Shown here in pieces: positions 1 to 8,617 of a stretch of 41,715 nucleotides of DNA (positions within the stretch are counted from its first letter, which is position 1; every line of letters begins with the position of its first letter). The notes beneath the pieces are model-generated. The model made no database searches. It saw only the letters and a list, made by a program, of their open reading frames with translations, and was not told the DNA's origin. The position numbers and the translations under genes are program-made. Source of the DNA: Vicinamibacteria bacterium (GTDB taxonomy: Bacteria; Acidobacteriota; Vicinamibacteria; Fen-336; JAGNNV01); assembly GCA_017990495.1 (NCBI GenBank), contig JAGNNV010000007.1, positions 1 to 41,715 of the forward strand, read 5' to 3'.

Positions 1-27
1 AGCGCGAACTCCCGTTTCCGTCCGCGA
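1..27. repeat. Direct repeat, copy 1
   Basis: Positions 1-27 match 380-406 at 26 of 27 bases; the difference is c at 5 against t at 384. The shared core is GAACTCCCGTTTCCGTCCGC. The copy begins at the window edge, so its left boundary is unknown and the repeat may be longer. Confidence 0.8.
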
Positions 28-95
28 AACCCCGACGATCGCCGCCCGCCCCGCCGCGCGATATCCGCGCGCACGCGGGGTGTCGCTGCGGCCCT

Positions 96-125
96 GGCCG
101 GAAACCCCTCCTTCGGTTTCCGGCC
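96..125. repeat. Inverted repeat, 11-bp perfect stem
   Basis: GGCCGGAAACC (96-106) is the exact reverse complement of GGTTTCCGGCC (115-125), with an 8-base loop. It could form a strong hairpin on either strand. No T-run follows, so a terminator role is not shown. Confidence 0.65.
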
Positions 126-300
126 CGCATGTCATCCTTCATGAATGGAGCGACGCTGCCGCGTCGCCGTTGCTTCAGAGGAGCCTTGCGGGCCTCCAGC
201 TCAGTCGGGGGGCCAGGGCCTCCGCACGCAGGTCGCCGCGCCTCGTGGCGAGCACGATCGCGGTTGCTGAGCGCCAACCAAGGACACCCGGCGACGAAGC

Positions 301-334
301 TGACGGACCGCCGATGATCTAGTCCGGTCCGTCA
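301..334. repeat. Inverted repeat, 9-bp perfect stem
   Basis: TGACGGACC (301-309) pairs with GGTCCGTCA (326-334) around a 16-base loop. It directly abuts a second stem, CCCCCGG (335-341) with CCGGGGG (370-376). The two hairpins sit back to back just before the second direct-repeat copy at 380. Confidence 0.55.
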
Positions 335-376
335 CCCCCGGCATAGCCACTCCGTTTGACATGCGACGACCGGGGG
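335..376. repeat. Inverted repeat, 7-bp GC stem
   Basis: CCCCCGG (335-341) pairs with CCGGGGG (370-376) across a 28-base loop. It abuts the stem at 301-334. A 7-bp GC stem with a long loop could occur by chance at this composition; position is the only support for meaning. Confidence 0.35.
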
Positions 377-379
377 CCT

Positions 380-406
380 AGCGTGAACTCCCGTTTCCGT
401 CCGCGA
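380..406. repeat. Direct repeat, copy 2
   Basis: Second copy of the repeat at 1-27, with one mismatch in 27. The starts are 379 bp apart, and the sequences after the repeat diverge at once. Confidence 0.8.
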
Positions 407-515
407 CACGTGGTGAAGCTCACCGCGCAAGCGAAGGTGCGCGCGAGCGTGGCCCGCATTCCTCGGTTTGTGAACCCCGCAGCATCCGGCGTTTCGGGCG
501 CGCAGCCGTCGTCGA

Positions 516-2123
516 CTACATCCTGAAGACGCCGAAGCGGGTTTCCGGGATGGGGGCGTTCAAGGCGGCCGAGATGCCCAGGCCCAGCACCATGCGCGTG
601 TCGCGGGGGCGGATGACTCCGTCGTCCCACAGGCGCCCGGTGGAGAAGTAGGGGCTGCCCTCTTCCTCGTACTTGGCGAGGGTGGGCGCCTTGATGGCGT
701 CGATCTCCTCTGGCGTCATCGTCTTTCCGGCGCGGGCCGACTGATCGACTTTCACCTGGGCGAGGACCGAGGCGGCCTGTTCGCCGCCCATCACCGAGAT
801 GCGGGCGTTAGGCCACATCCACAGTTGGCGCGGTGAATACGCGCGGCCGCACATGCCGTAGTTGCCCGCGCCGAAGCTGCCGCCGATCACCACCGTGAAC
901 TTCGGCACCGCCGCGTTCGCCACCGCGTGCACCATCTTGGCTCCGTCCTTGGCGATGCCGCGCTGCTCGTATTCCTTGCCCACCATGAAGCCGGTGATGT
1001 TCTGCAGGAAGACGAGGGGGATCTTGCGCGCGCATGCGAGTTCGATGAAGTGGGTCGCCTTGAGCGCGCTTTCCGAGAAGAGGACGCCGTTGTTGGCGAG
1101 GATGGCCACGGGGAACCCCATGATCCGCGCGAAGCCCGTGACCAGGGTCGACCCGTAGAGCGCCTTGTACTCGTCGAAGCGGCTGGCGTCCACGATGCGC
1201 GCGATGACCTCGCGCACGTCGTACGACTTGCGCGAGTTTGTGGGGATGACCCCGCCCATCTCCGCCGGGTCGAAGGCGGGCTCTTCAGGCGTTCCCACGT
1301 CCCAGGGCGTCTCTTTCCGGGAAGTGAGTGTGGCCACGATGTCGCGGGCCTTGGTGAGTGCTTCGTGTTCGTTGAGGGCGTAGTGATCGGCCACGCCGGA
1401 GATCCGGGCGTGCACATCCGCGCCGCCCAGTTCTTCGGCGGTCACCTCCTCGCCGGTGGCCGCTTTCACCAGCGGCGGCCCGGCCAGGAAGATCGTGCCC
1501 TGATTCTTCACGATGATGGTTTCGTCGCTCATCGCCGGCACGTAGGCGCCGCCCGCCGTGCAGGAGCCGAGGACCACCGCCACCTGGGGAATGCCGAGCG
1601 CGCTCATGCGCGCCTGGTTGAAGAAGATCCGGCCGAAGTGGTCGCGGTCGGGGAAGACCTCGGACTGAAGGGGAAGGAACGCTCCGCCCGAGTCGACGAG
1701 ATAGACGCAGGGCAGCGAGTTCTGCTGCGCGATTTCCTGGGCCCGCAGGTGTTTCTTCACGGTCAGGGGGAAATACGTGCCCCCCTTCACCGAGGCGTCG
1801 TTGGCCACGATCATCACCTCGCGGCCGGAGACCCGGCCGATGCCGGTGACGATGCCCGCGCTCGGGGCTCCGCCGTCGTACAGGCCATGCGCGGCGAGGG
1901 CGGCCACCTCGAGGAAAGGCGAGCCTTCGTCGAGCAGCAGATCGATGCGCTCGCGCACCGGGAGTTTCCCCTGTTCGCGCTGACGTTTCTGGGCGCTTTC
2001 GCCCCCGCCCGCCCGCGCCGTGCTCAGGGTTTGGCTGAGTTCCGCCTCCAGCTCATCCATGCGCGCGAGGTTCGCGGCGAAATCAGAGGAGGCCTTGTCG
2101 ATTCGGGACGGGAGGAGACTCAT
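516..2123 (-). CDS. mccB: Methylcrotonyl-CoA carboxylase carboxyltransferase (beta) subunit
   Basis: This is the carboxyltransferase subunit of a biotin-dependent acyl-CoA carboxylase. It moves carboxylate from biotin to 3-methylcrotonyl-CoA in leucine breakdown. The product is 535 residues, the usual MCC-beta length. Visible family features include [11 protein letters not shown] followed by [18 protein letters not shown], the segment ending [17 protein letters not shown], a second crotonase-like half with [15 protein letters not shown], and a C-terminus containing [10 protein letters not shown] chose the ATG at 2123 (MSLLPSRID) rather than an upstream in-frame start. The 60-residue extension is low-complexity and non-conserved, and would reach into the neighbouring acetyltransferase frame. 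A weak AAGG lies just upstream. The biotin-carrying alpha subunit is not in the window. A related substrate such as geranyl-CoA cannot be excluded. Confidence 0.93.
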   Translation of the reverse strand: MSLLPSRIDKASSDFAANLARMDELEAELSQTLSTARAGGGESAQKRQREQGKLPVRERIDLLLDEGSPFLEVAALAAHGLYDGGAPSAGIVTGIGRVSGREVMIVANDASVKGGTYFPLTVKKHLRAQEIAQQNSLPCVYLVDSGGAFLPLQSEVFPDRDHFGRIFFNQARMSALGIPQVAVVLGSCTAGGAYVPAMSDETIIVKNQGTIFLAGPPLVKAATGEEVTAEELGGADVHARISGVADHYALNEHEALTKARDIVATLTSRKETPWDVGTPEEPAFDPAEMGGVIPTNSRKSYDVREVIARIVDASRFDEYKALYGSTLVTGFARIMGFPVAILANNGVLFSESALKATHFIELACARKIPLVFLQNITGFMVGKEYEQRGIAKDGAKMVHAVANAAVPKFTVVIGGSFGAGNYGMCGRAYSPRQLWMWPNARISVMGGEQAASVLAQVKVDQSARAGKTMTPEEIDAIKAPTLAKYEEEGSPYFSTGRLWDDGVIRPRDTRMVLGLGISAALNAPIPETRFGVFRM

Positions 2124-2211
2124 ACGCCTTGGAGTATAGAAGTGCGGCGAGCCCGCCTCGGTGTTCGGCCCGCAGGGCGAGAATGTCGGCGATGCGCGCC
2201 GGCGCGTCGCC

Positions 2212-2760
2212 CTACGACACCGAGAACTCCGGGGGGAACTGCACCATCCCGCGAACCGAGGCGGCTTCGCCGGGTACGAGGATGCAGGCCATGAACGCAT
2301 CATCGGGGGCCACGAAGGGCGGGGTGATGCCCAGGGTGCTCGCGCGCACGAAGCCGAAGCGCGGGTAGTAGTCGACGTGACCGAGCACGATGACCAGGCG
2401 GTGCCCCTGTTCCGCAGCCCTTCGGAGGCCGCTGCGCACCAGCAGACTGCCTATTCCGTGGCGCTGCTGGTTCGGCGCTACCGCCATGGGTGCGAGCGAG
2501 AGGGCGGGATAAGAAGTCGCTCCGTCCCTGATGCTGATCCGGCTCAGCAGAATGTGCCCGACGAGCTCCGCGCCGTCCACCGCGACGAGGCTCAGGGCGG
2601 GAATGAAGTGGGACGAGACGCGCAGGGCCTCGACGATCTTTGCTTCCGTGGGTCGGCCGAACGCCATTTCGTGCACGCGCGAGATGGCGGCCTTGTCCTT
2701 GGGAGACTCCGCGCGGACGACGAGTCCGGGGTGACGGGGGATGGAACCGGTGCGGAGCAT
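2212..2760 (-). CDS. GNAT family N-acetyltransferase
   Basis: This is a predicted cytoplasmic acyltransferase using acetyl-CoA; its substrate is unknown. The acetyl-CoA binding region is clear: [25 protein letters not shown] carries the beta4 strand and the Q-x-x-H-G-I-G pyrophosphate loop. It is followed by [16 protein letters not shown], typical of the YhbS-type subfamily (D-x-x-Y-Y-x-R-F-G-F). With the ATG at 2760 the protein has 182 residues; a TTG at 2799 would add 13. Neither start has a strong ribosome binding site. It lies 88 bp upstream of mccB on the same strand and is divergent from thioredoxin reductase. Confidence 0.85.
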   Translation of the reverse strand: MLRTGSIPRHPGLVVRAESPKDKAAISRVHEMAFGRPTEAKIVEALRVSSHFIPALSLVAVDGAELVGHILLSRISIRDGATSYPALSLAPMAVAPNQQRHGIGSLLVRSGLRRAAEQGHRLVIVLGHVDYYPRFGFVRASTLGITPPFVAPDDAFMACILVPGEAASVRGMVQFPPEFSVS

Positions 2761-2850
2761 GGGCGAGAGGATTTCACTCTGAGCCGCCCACCGAGTCAAG
2801 CAAGCGCGGCGCCTTTCACCACAGGAGCGGGCCGCGGATAAGCTCCCCCC

Positions 2851-3810
2851 ATGTCAGAGCAGAATCATCACAAGGTCGTCATCCTCGGATCGGGCCCGGC
2901 CGGTCTCACCGCGGCCATTTATGCGGCCCGGGCCGAACTGAAGCCGGTGGTCATCGAGGGCGGTGGGAACGACGATCCCACCGACGTCGCCGGCGGCCAG
3001 CTCATGTTGACCACCGAAGTCGACAACTATCCCGGCTTCCCCAAGGGGATTCTCGGTCCCGAGTTGATGGAGGGCATGCGCAAGCAGGCCGAGCGTTTCG
3101 GGACCCAGTTCATCACCGGCTCGGTGAGTTCCGCGGTGCTCTCGGCGCGTCCTTTCGTGCTCAAGACCAGCGTGGGCGACATCACCACCGACGCGTTGAT
3201 CGTGGCCACCGGCGCGCGAGCCAAGTGGCTGGGCATCGATGAGGAAGTCGAGTTTCGCACCAAGATCGGAGGGGTGTCGGCCTGCGCCACCTGCGATGGT
3301 TTCTTCTATAAGAACAAACATGTGCTCGTGGTGGGCGGCGGCGACACCGCCATGGAGGAGGCAACTTTCCTGACCAAGTTCTCTTCGAAGGTCACCATCG
3401 TTCATCGCCGCGACAAGCTGCGCGCTTCGAAGATCATGCAGGAGAAGGCGCAGAAGAATCCCAAGATCGAGTGGATGCTGGATTCAGCCATCGAGAAGTA
3501 CCTGGGCAAGAGCGAAGGCAAGCTCAAGGGCGCCCTCGTCCGGAATCTCAAGACCGGCGTGGCCACGGAAGTGGAATGCGGCGGGGTCTTCATGGGCATC
3601 GGGCACGAGCCGAACACCGCGGTGTTCGCGGGTCAGTTGGAGACGGACCCGAGCGGCTACCTGATCACGAAGAACGGGACCACCGCGACCAGCGTGCCCG
3701 GGGTTTTCGCCGCGGGCGACGTGGCCGATCATCAGTACCGCCAGGCCGTCACCGCCGCCGGCACCGGCTGCATGGCCGCCATCGACGCCGAGCGTTTTCT
3801 GAGTCATTGA
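2851..3810 (+). CDS. trxB: Thioredoxin reductase
   Basis: This FAD flavoenzyme passes electrons from NADPH to thioredoxin in the cytoplasm. At 319 residues it has the length of low-molecular-weight bacterial TrxB. It shows the FAD-binding GSGPAG (about residues 14-19), the redox-active disulfide CATC (145-148), the NADPH-binding GGGDTAMEEA (from about 162) and the C-terminal FAD motif AAGDVADHQYRQAVTAAGTG. The ATG at 2851 gives a standard N-terminus, although no strong ribosome binding site precedes it. It stands alone; a GC-rich inverted repeat follows the stop at once. Confidence 0.96.
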   Translation: MSEQNHHKVVILGSGPAGLTAAIYAARAELKPVVIEGGGNDDPTDVAGGQLMLTTEVDNYPGFPKGILGPELMEGMRKQAERFGTQFITGSVSSAVLSARPFVLKTSVGDITTDALIVATGARAKWLGIDEEVEFRTKIGGVSACATCDGFFYKNKHVLVVGGGDTAMEEATFLTKFSSKVTIVHRRDKLRASKIMQEKAQKNPKIEWMLDSAIEKYLGKSEGKLKGALVRNLKTGVATEVECGGVFMGIGHEPNTAVFAGQLETDPSGYLITKNGTTATSVPGVFAAGDVADHQYRQAVTAAGTGCMAAIDAERFLSH

Positions 3811-3814
3811 TTAA

Positions 3815-3867
3815 GGGGGGGCCGCAAACTCTCTACCAACCCGTGCTCAGCCCCCCCCGGCCCCCCC
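3815..3867 (+). terminator. GC-rich inverted repeat after trxB
   Basis: GGGGGGGCCG (3815-3824) is exactly complementary to CGGCCCCCCC (3858-3867), with a 33-base loop. It starts four bases after the trxB stop. It may stop transcription or protect the 3' end, but there is no T-run, so intrinsic termination is not established. Confidence 0.35.
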
Positions 3868-3874
3868 GCGCTCC

Positions 3875-3893
3875 GGCCCGAGTCAATCGGGCC
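3875..3893. repeat. 7-bp hairpin upstream of glycosyltransferase
   Basis: GGCCCGA (3875-3881) pairs with TCGGGCC (3887-3893) around a 5-base loop. It ends 23 bases before the glycosyltransferase ATG and 12 bases before its GAAGG ribosome binding site (3906-3910). It could belong to the 3' end of the trxB transcript or to the next gene's leader. Confidence 0.4.
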
Positions 3894-3916
3894 TGCGCTA
3901 GGCTTGAAGGCTCCGC

Positions 3917-5074
3917 ATGCGAATTCTCTTTCTCGCCCCGCAACCCTTCTACGAAGTGCGGGGGACGCCGCTGGCCGTAGCTGCCCTCACGCGAACTCTG
4001 GGCGAACTCGGCCACGACGTCGACCTGCTCACCTTTCCCCAGGGTGAGGCCTGGACCGCGCCGGGGGTGTGCCACCTGCGCTCCGCCCGCCTGACCAGCG
4101 GGAGAATCCGACCCGGCTTCTCCGTCGGCAAGGCCTTGCAGGACGTGCCTTTCGCCTTGCTGGCCCGCCGGCTGGCCCGGTCCCGCGCCTACGATGTGGT
4201 CCATGCGGTCGAGGAGGCGGCGTTTCTGGTGGCACCTTTCCTGCCCCCGGGAGTGAAGTTCGTGGTGGATATGGATTCCGACCTCGGGGAGCAGCTTGCC
4301 CAGTCGAAGTCCGCCCTGGCCCGCGCGCTCGGCCCGCTGGCCCAAAGGCTCCATGAGCGATCGCTGCGCCGCGCCGACCTCGCCATCGTGATCAACGCGC
4401 GGCTCGAAGAAGCGGCGCGCCGGGTACGGCCCGATCTTCCCGTCTGCCGGCTCGAGGATCCGCCGCTCGTGTCCGCGCTCACTCCGGACGACGCGGAGGC
4501 TGCAGCCCGCCTGCGCGCCGACCTCGGTCTCGGCGAGGCGCCGGTGGCGCTGTACACCGGCAACTTCGAGGCGTACCAGGGCGTCGAACTTATGGCCCGG
4601 GCCGCCGCTCTTTCCGAACACGCGGCTTTCGTCTTCGTGGGCGGAGAGGCGGAGGATGTGGCTGCACTCAAGTCGCGGCTCGGTCCCGCGTCGTTGTCCC
4701 GCTGCCACTTCGTGGGCAAGCAGGCGCCCGAGACACTGCCGCGCTGGATGGCCCTCGCCGAAGTGTTGGTTTCGCCGCGCACCCTCGGCGGCAACACACC
4801 GTTCAAGATCTACACGTACCTCGCGTCGGGAAAGCCGATCGTGGCCACGAGGCTCGACACCCACACCCAGGTTCTATCGGACGAGACTGCGTTTCTAGTC
4901 GAGCCCACCGCCATCGATCTCGCGGCCGGCATTGATTCGGCGCTGAGTGATCCCTCGGAACGCGCGCGGCGTGCCGAAAACGGAAGCGCCCTCCTCGATC
5001 GCGAGTACTCCGTCTCCCGCTATCGCGAGAAGGTCGCGGCCGCTTACGCGAGGCTCGGCGGCCCGCTCAACTAG
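3917..5074 (+). CDS. GT4-family glycosyltransferase
   Basis: This predicted GT-B fold sugar transferase of family 4 uses a nucleotide-sugar donor; the acceptor is unknown. The 385-residue protein starts MRILFLAPQPFYEVRGTPLA, matching the N-terminal Rossmann half with its glycine loop. A donor-binding C-terminal half contains LYTGNFEAYQGVELMARA and then PRTLGGNTPFKIYTYLASGKPIVATRL, which resembles the E/N-x7-E region of GT4 enzymes. The start has a GAAGG site six bases upstream. It converges on the BNR-repeat gene: the two TAG stops share the palindrome CTAG at 5071-5074. No polysaccharide cluster surrounds it. Confidence 0.87.
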   Translation: MRILFLAPQPFYEVRGTPLAVAALTRTLGELGHDVDLLTFPQGEAWTAPGVCHLRSARLTSGRIRPGFSVGKALQDVPFALLARRLARSRAYDVVHAVEEAAFLVAPFLPPGVKFVVDMDSDLGEQLAQSKSALARALGPLAQRLHERSLRRADLAIVINARLEEAARRVRPDLPVCRLEDPPLVSALTPDDAEAAARLRADLGLGEAPVALYTGNFEAYQGVELMARAAALSEHAAFVFVGGEAEDVAALKSRLGPASLSRCHFVGKQAPETLPRWMALAEVLVSPRTLGGNTPFKIYTYLASGKPIVATRLDTHTQVLSDETAFLVEPTAIDLAAGIDSALSDPSERARRAENGSALLDREYSVSRYREKVAAAYARLGGPLN

Positions 5075-6159
5075 CGCTGCCAGCGAGCGATCACGCCCTT
5101 GGGGCCCACCGCGAAACCCGTTCCGCCCGCGAAGCCCGCGGTGTTGTAGGGCGTGGCGTCCAGGGCCGTCCAGGTGTTCCCGCCGTCGTTGCTGATCCCC
5201 GTGCCGGCCAGCCCCACCGCCACGATGGCCGCGTCTTTCGAAGGCCCGCGCACCACGCTGGAGAGGAAGCCGATGGGTTGGGCGTTCACCGCGGTCCAGC
5301 GCGCGCCGCTATCGGCGCTAAGTCCCGCGTTCACCCCGGGGAGCACGCGTTCGCGATAGTCGCCGCCCACGGTCAAGAGCGTGTTTGCGTCGAGCCAGAG
5401 AGCGGAGAAGAGTCCCTTCGAAGGAGCGCCGGTGGGCACGGGAGATGTCGACACGCGGAACGTTCGTCCGCCATCGGTCGAAACGAACACGCGCGCTTCG
5501 ATAGCACCGCCGGTGACAAACGCCAGCCGTCCGTCGGGTCCGCTCGTGAGGCACGAGCCGCTGGCCGCAAAGCCCCCCTCGTTCGCAAGGGCCATCGGCA
5601 TTCCCGCCTCGGGCGCCGCCGTCCACGTTTCCCCGCCGTCCTGCGTGGTGAAGACCTGGAAGCGCCCGCGCACCGGGTCGCCGAACAGCGCGCCGGACTT
5701 CCGGTCGCGGAACGAGATCGCGTCCCAGAACCCGGTGGGCTCGGTGTTTGCGAACACCTTGCGCCAGGTGAGTCCGCCGTCCGTGGTCTTGTAGACGTTT
5801 GATGCCTCACCGGGGCCGATGCTCATGGCCACGGCCGTTTGCGCGTCCCAGGCCTCGATGTCACGGAAGTCGAGCGCTTCAGCACCCGGGACGGGAACGA
5901 CCTTCCAGTCCTTGCCGTCGATGGTGCGGAGCACCGTGCCGGAGGCGCCGCTCGCCCAGGCCACCTGGTTGCTCACCACGGCCAGGCCGCGCAACTCCAC
6001 CACGACCGGGCTGAACAGAGTGGTCCAGGGTGAAGGCGGCGCGGCCTCCGTGGCCGAAGGGCCCCTGAGGATAGGCACGACCACGGCCAGCACCATGGCG
6101 ATGAAGGTCCCGCCGGCCAGGACGAATCGGGTGATCTCAACCCTTCTCGAAAACTCCAT
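5071..6159 (-). CDS. Ycf48-like BNR/Asp-box beta-propeller protein
   Basis: The 362-residue protein has one N-terminal membrane segment (about residues 12-32) and a repeat domain likely outside the cytoplasm. Asp-box motifs recur: KTTDGGLTWRKV, FTTQDGGETWTAA, STDGGRTFRV, SADSGARWTAV and SNDGGNTWTAL. This S/T-x-D-x-G-x-T-W pattern marks sialidase-type propellers, including the Ycf48/HCF136 family. In cyanobacteria Ycf48 helps assemble photosystem II, but no photosynthesis gene is here, so only the fold is supported. I chose the ATG at 6159 because a near-perfect AAGGAGG (6164-6170) lies four bases upstream; a longer frame begins inside the preceding gene. It is last of three co-directional genes. 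Confidence 0.85.
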   Translation of the reverse strand: MEFSRRVEITRFVLAGGTFIAMVLAVVVPILRGPSATEAAPPSPWTTLFSPVVVELRGLAVVSNQVAWASGASGTVLRTIDGKDWKVVPVPGAEALDFRDIEAWDAQTAVAMSIGPGEASNVYKTTDGGLTWRKVFANTEPTGFWDAISFRDRKSGALFGDPVRGRFQVFTTQDGGETWTAAPEAGMPMALANEGGFAASGSCLTSGPDGRLAFVTGGAIEARVFVSTDGGRTFRVSTSPVPTGAPSKGLFSALWLDANTLLTVGGDYRERVLPGVNAGLSADSGARWTAVNAQPIGFLSSVVRGPSKDAAIVAVGLAGTGISNDGGNTWTALDATPYNTAGFAGGTGFAVGPKGVIARWQR

Positions 6160-6160
6160 G

Positions 6161-6170
6161 CGACCTCCTT
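6161..6170 (-). promoter_or_regulatory. Strong Shine-Dalgarno that fixes the 6159 start
   Basis: On the minus strand AAGGAGG is followed by four bases and then ATG at 6159. It falls just beyond the stop of the upstream gene (6179), so the BNR-repeat protein has its own efficient translation start. Confidence 0.75.
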
Positions 6171-6178
6171 GGCGGGCG

Positions 6179-6670
6179 CTATCCGCGCTGCGGGGTGAAA
6201 CCGAACGGGATGAGCGCTTCGGTGGCGATGCGATCACCCTCGGCCCCGAACCAGGACCGGAAAGTGCCCTCGGCTGAGGGCGGCGGGCTCGCCGTGAGTT
6301 CAGATGGCTCGAAGCGCAGGGTGAAGGTCGCGACCGCCTGTCCCCGCGGCTGCAGACCGATGAGGCGGACCCGCACCCGCTTCGCCGCGAGGAGTGAAGC
6401 GGCCTCTCGGCAGTCGCCGCCGAATGCTTCGGAGGTCATCCAGACGTGAGCGCGGCGCAAAAGGTCACTCTCCAGGCCGAGCAGGGGGACATCGAACATC
6501 CGGGTTCCGTCGGGCAGGGCGGAGATGTGGGTGCGGTTCTTGGCGCGGAGACTGGAGCCGAAGATGGCTTCCCAGAACGAAGCCTTGGCGCTGCCTTCCC
6601 GGTAGAGGTGATCGGCCGCCTGGCCCGTGACCTCCAGCAGCGGTCTCGAGGTCCTCGGATCGTCGCTCAT
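6179..6670 (-). CDS. Hypothetical protein, 163 residues
   Basis: I do not recognise this family. The product looks soluble, with no signal peptide or membrane segment. It has an amphipathic N-terminal part (LEVTGQAADHLYREGSAKASFWEAIFG) and a beta-rich second half (VRVRLIGLQPRGQAVATFTLRFEP), ending near WFGAEGDRIATEALIPFGF. The ATG at 6670 gives good coding character. It lies between an O-methyltransferase (30-bp gap) and the BNR-repeat gene (19-bp gap), so the three are probably co-transcribed. Confidence 0.75.
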   Translation of the reverse strand: MSDDPRTSRPLLEVTGQAADHLYREGSAKASFWEAIFGSSLRAKNRTHISALPDGTRMFDVPLLGLESDLLRRAHVWMTSEAFGGDCREAASLLAAKRVRVRLIGLQPRGQAVATFTLRFEPSELTASPPPSAEGTFRSWFGAEGDRIATEALIPFGFTPQRG

Positions 6671-6700
6671 CGGCGCGATGATAGTGGATCGCCCCGACCG

Positions 6701-7339
6701 TCAGTCTCTTTCCTTGCGGATGATCATGAGGCCGTCACGGATGGGCAGAAGCACGTGACCGATGCGCGAGTCGGCCCGCACCATCCGGTTGAATCCATGG
6801 AGGGCGCGGGTCGGCTCGTCCTGATCGGCCTCCGGCTGGAGAACCTTGCCGCTCCACAAGACGTTGTCCGCGATGATGAATCCGCCCACTCGCAGGCGTG
6901 GGAACACAAGGTCGTAGTAGTTCGCGTAGTTGGGTTTGTCGGCGTCGATGAAGACGAGGTCGAAGGAGCCATCGAGACCGGGAATGATCTCGGTGGCGCG
7001 CCCCAGGTGGAACTCGATGCGATCGGCGTGGCGTGACCGGGCCACAAAGGCCCTCGCGACTTCATTCGTGGCCTCGTTCACATCCAGGGTGATGACCTTG
7101 CCGCCTTGGGCGAGGCCCTCGGCGAAACAGAGCGCGGAGTAACCGAGATACGTGCCGATCTCCAGGACCAGGCGGGGCTGGATCATCTTCGAGACCATCG
7201 CCAGCACGCGTCCCTGGAGAAACCCGGACAACATCGAGTGGTTCGAGTAATTCGCGTAGCACTCCGTCGCGAGGCTTCGTAGAACCTCGTCTTCGGGCGA
7301 CGTGAACTCCTCCGCGTATTTGACCCAGGCATCATTCAT
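6701..7339 (-). CDS. Class I SAM-dependent O-methyltransferase
   Basis: This is a cytoplasmic catechol- or caffeoyl-CoA-type O-methyltransferase. The 212-residue length fits the family. SAM-binding motif I is LVLEIGTYLGYSALCFA, the acidic residue after strand 2 is in VITLDVNEAT, and FDLVFIDADKPNYANYYDLV is the metal/substrate signature of this group (D-A-D-K-x-x-Y). GGFIIADNVLWSGKV follows, also typical. The physiological acceptor is unknown. Its ATG at 7339 is divergent from the MFS gene starting at 7381, so only 41 bp separate the two starts. Confidence 0.92.
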   Translation of the reverse strand: MNDAWVKYAEEFTSPEDEVLRSLATECYANYSNHSMLSGFLQGRVLAMVSKMIQPRLVLEIGTYLGYSALCFAEGLAQGGKVITLDVNEATNEVARAFVARSRHADRIEFHLGRATEIIPGLDGSFDLVFIDADKPNYANYYDLVFPRLRVGGFIIADNVLWSGKVLQPEADQDEPTRALHGFNRMVRADSRIGHVLLPIRDGLMIIRKERD

Positions 7340-7380
7340 GAAGGCGTGATTCTAGGGTGATAGCCTCAGCGGTTCGGGTC

Positions 7381-8604
7381 ATGGACTTCACGCCGCTCCG
7401 CCGTCATCGCGACTATCGCCTGCTCTACATGGCGCAGAGCGTGTCTTTCCTGGGCACGATGATGACGTACGTCGCGTTGCCCTACCAGATGTTCCAGCTG
7501 ACCCACTCCTCGCTCCAGGTCGGGCTTTTGGGCCTCGCCGAGCTGATTCCCCTGCTCCTCACCGCCTTCATCGGCGGAGCGCTTGCCGACTCTCTCGACC
7601 GGAAACGCCTGGTGATCGTCACCGATGTATTCCTCTCGTGCGGCAGTCTGGCTCTCGCGCTTCTGGCCTGGCACGGAGCACCGCCGGTGTGGTCGCTCTA
7701 TGTCCTGGCCGGCTTCATGTCGGCGATGAGCGGCCTGCAACGACCATCCATCGACGCCATGATGCCGCGTCTGGTGCCACGGGAAGACCTGATGGCGGCC
7801 GCCGCCCTCGGTTCGTTCCGGGGCAGCCTCATCATGATCGTGGGTCCCGCGCTGGGCGGCGTTCTGATCGCCTCAATGGGGCTGGCCTTCGCCTACGCCG
7901 TCGATGTCGCGAGCTACCTTCTGGCTCTGGTTTGCATCGTCATGATCCGGACGACGAGCGCCCCCGAGAAAAGCGACCCTCCGACGCTCGAGAGTATCCG
8001 CGAGGGCTTTCGTTACGCGCGCAGCCGGCAGGAGTTGGTCGGTACGTATGTCGTGGATTTCGTGGCCATGGTCTTCGGCATGCCCATGGCTCTCTTTCCC
8101 GCGCTCTCCGAGAAGCTCGGTGGCCCCGGCGTGCTCGGAATCCTGTACGCCTCACCCGCGGTGGGAGCGTTCCTCGCGAGCGTCACCAGCCGCTGGACCC
8201 GCGGGGTCAGGCGGCACGGCCTCGCCGTCACGGTGGCCGCCCTGGTTTGGGGCGTGGCCATCGTGATCTTCGGTTTCTGCGATTCGATCGTGCCCGCCGC
8301 ATTGTTTCTCGCCCTGGCCGGCGGCGCGGATGCGGTGAGCGGCATCTTCCGTTCGACCATGTGGAACCAGACCATCCCCGACGACCTGCGCGGCCGGCTC
8401 GCGGCCATTGAGATGGTGAGCTACACGAGCGGGCCCATGCTCGGGCATGTCGAGGCCGGTTTGGCCGCGGCGGCTTTCGGTCTCCGCGGTTCCATCGTGT
8501 CCGGTGGCGTGCTGTGCGTGGCCGGGGTGATCGTGTGCGGCCTGCTGCTGCCGAAGTTCATCGCCTACGACGCCGATCGCTTCACTCCCGCTCGCCCGTC
8601 CTGA
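7381..8604 (+). CDS. MFS transporter, EntS-like (MFS_3)
   Basis: This is a predicted inner-membrane, proton-driven exporter with about 12 hydrophobic segments. The N-terminus FTPLRRHRDYRLLYMAQSVSFLG is typical of the MFS_3/enterobactin-exporter group. The loop between helices 2 and 3 reads GGALADSLDRKRLVI, the family's G-x-x-x-D-x-x-x-R-+ motif. A central cytoplasmic loop (SIREGFRYARSRQELV) separates the two six-helix halves. With the ATG at 7381 the product has 407 residues; a GTG at 7357 would add eight. Substrate cannot be inferred. It converges with a second MFS_3 gene, with 13 bp between the stops. Confidence 0.9.
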   Translation: MDFTPLRRHRDYRLLYMAQSVSFLGTMMTYVALPYQMFQLTHSSLQVGLLGLAELIPLLLTAFIGGALADSLDRKRLVIVTDVFLSCGSLALALLAWHGAPPVWSLYVLAGFMSAMSGLQRPSIDAMMPRLVPREDLMAAAALGSFRGSLIMIVGPALGGVLIASMGLAFAYAVDVASYLLALVCIVMIRTTSAPEKSDPPTLESIREGFRYARSRQELVGTYVVDFVAMVFGMPMALFPALSEKLGGPGVLGILYASPAVGAFLASVTSRWTRGVRRHGLAVTVAALVWGVAIVIFGFCDSIVPAALFLALAGGADAVSGIFRSTMWNQTIPDDLRGRLAAIEMVSYTSGPMLGHVEAGLAAAAFGLRGSIVSGGVLCVAGVIVCGLLLPKFIAYDADRFTPARPS

Positions 8605-8617
8605 GCGGCGTCCGGCG

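Larger units (their letters stand above)
1..515. other. Gene-free, repeat-bearing stretch
   Basis: No convincing gene is visible here. The short open frames have mixed codon use and no recognisable motif. The stretch holds two near-identical direct repeat copies (1-27 and 380-406) and inverted repeats at 96-125, 301-334 and 335-376. It lies downstream of the carboxylase subunit gene that ends at 516 on the minus strand, so it may hold that gene's 3' untranslated region. No T-run typical of an intrinsic terminator follows the stems. Confidence 0.6.

Noticed and set aside
80-322. Small plus-strand ORFs in the first 515 bases
   Set aside because: Mixed codon use, no ribosome binding site and no homology pattern; they span the inverted repeats.
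1-406. CRISPR array
   Set aside because: Only two repeat copies 379 bp apart are present, with no regular spacers and no cas genes.
927-2294. 455-codon open frame on the plus strand opposite the carboxylase gene
   Set aside because: It is antisense to a clearly conserved gene and has no recognisable motif; high G+C leaves such frames open.
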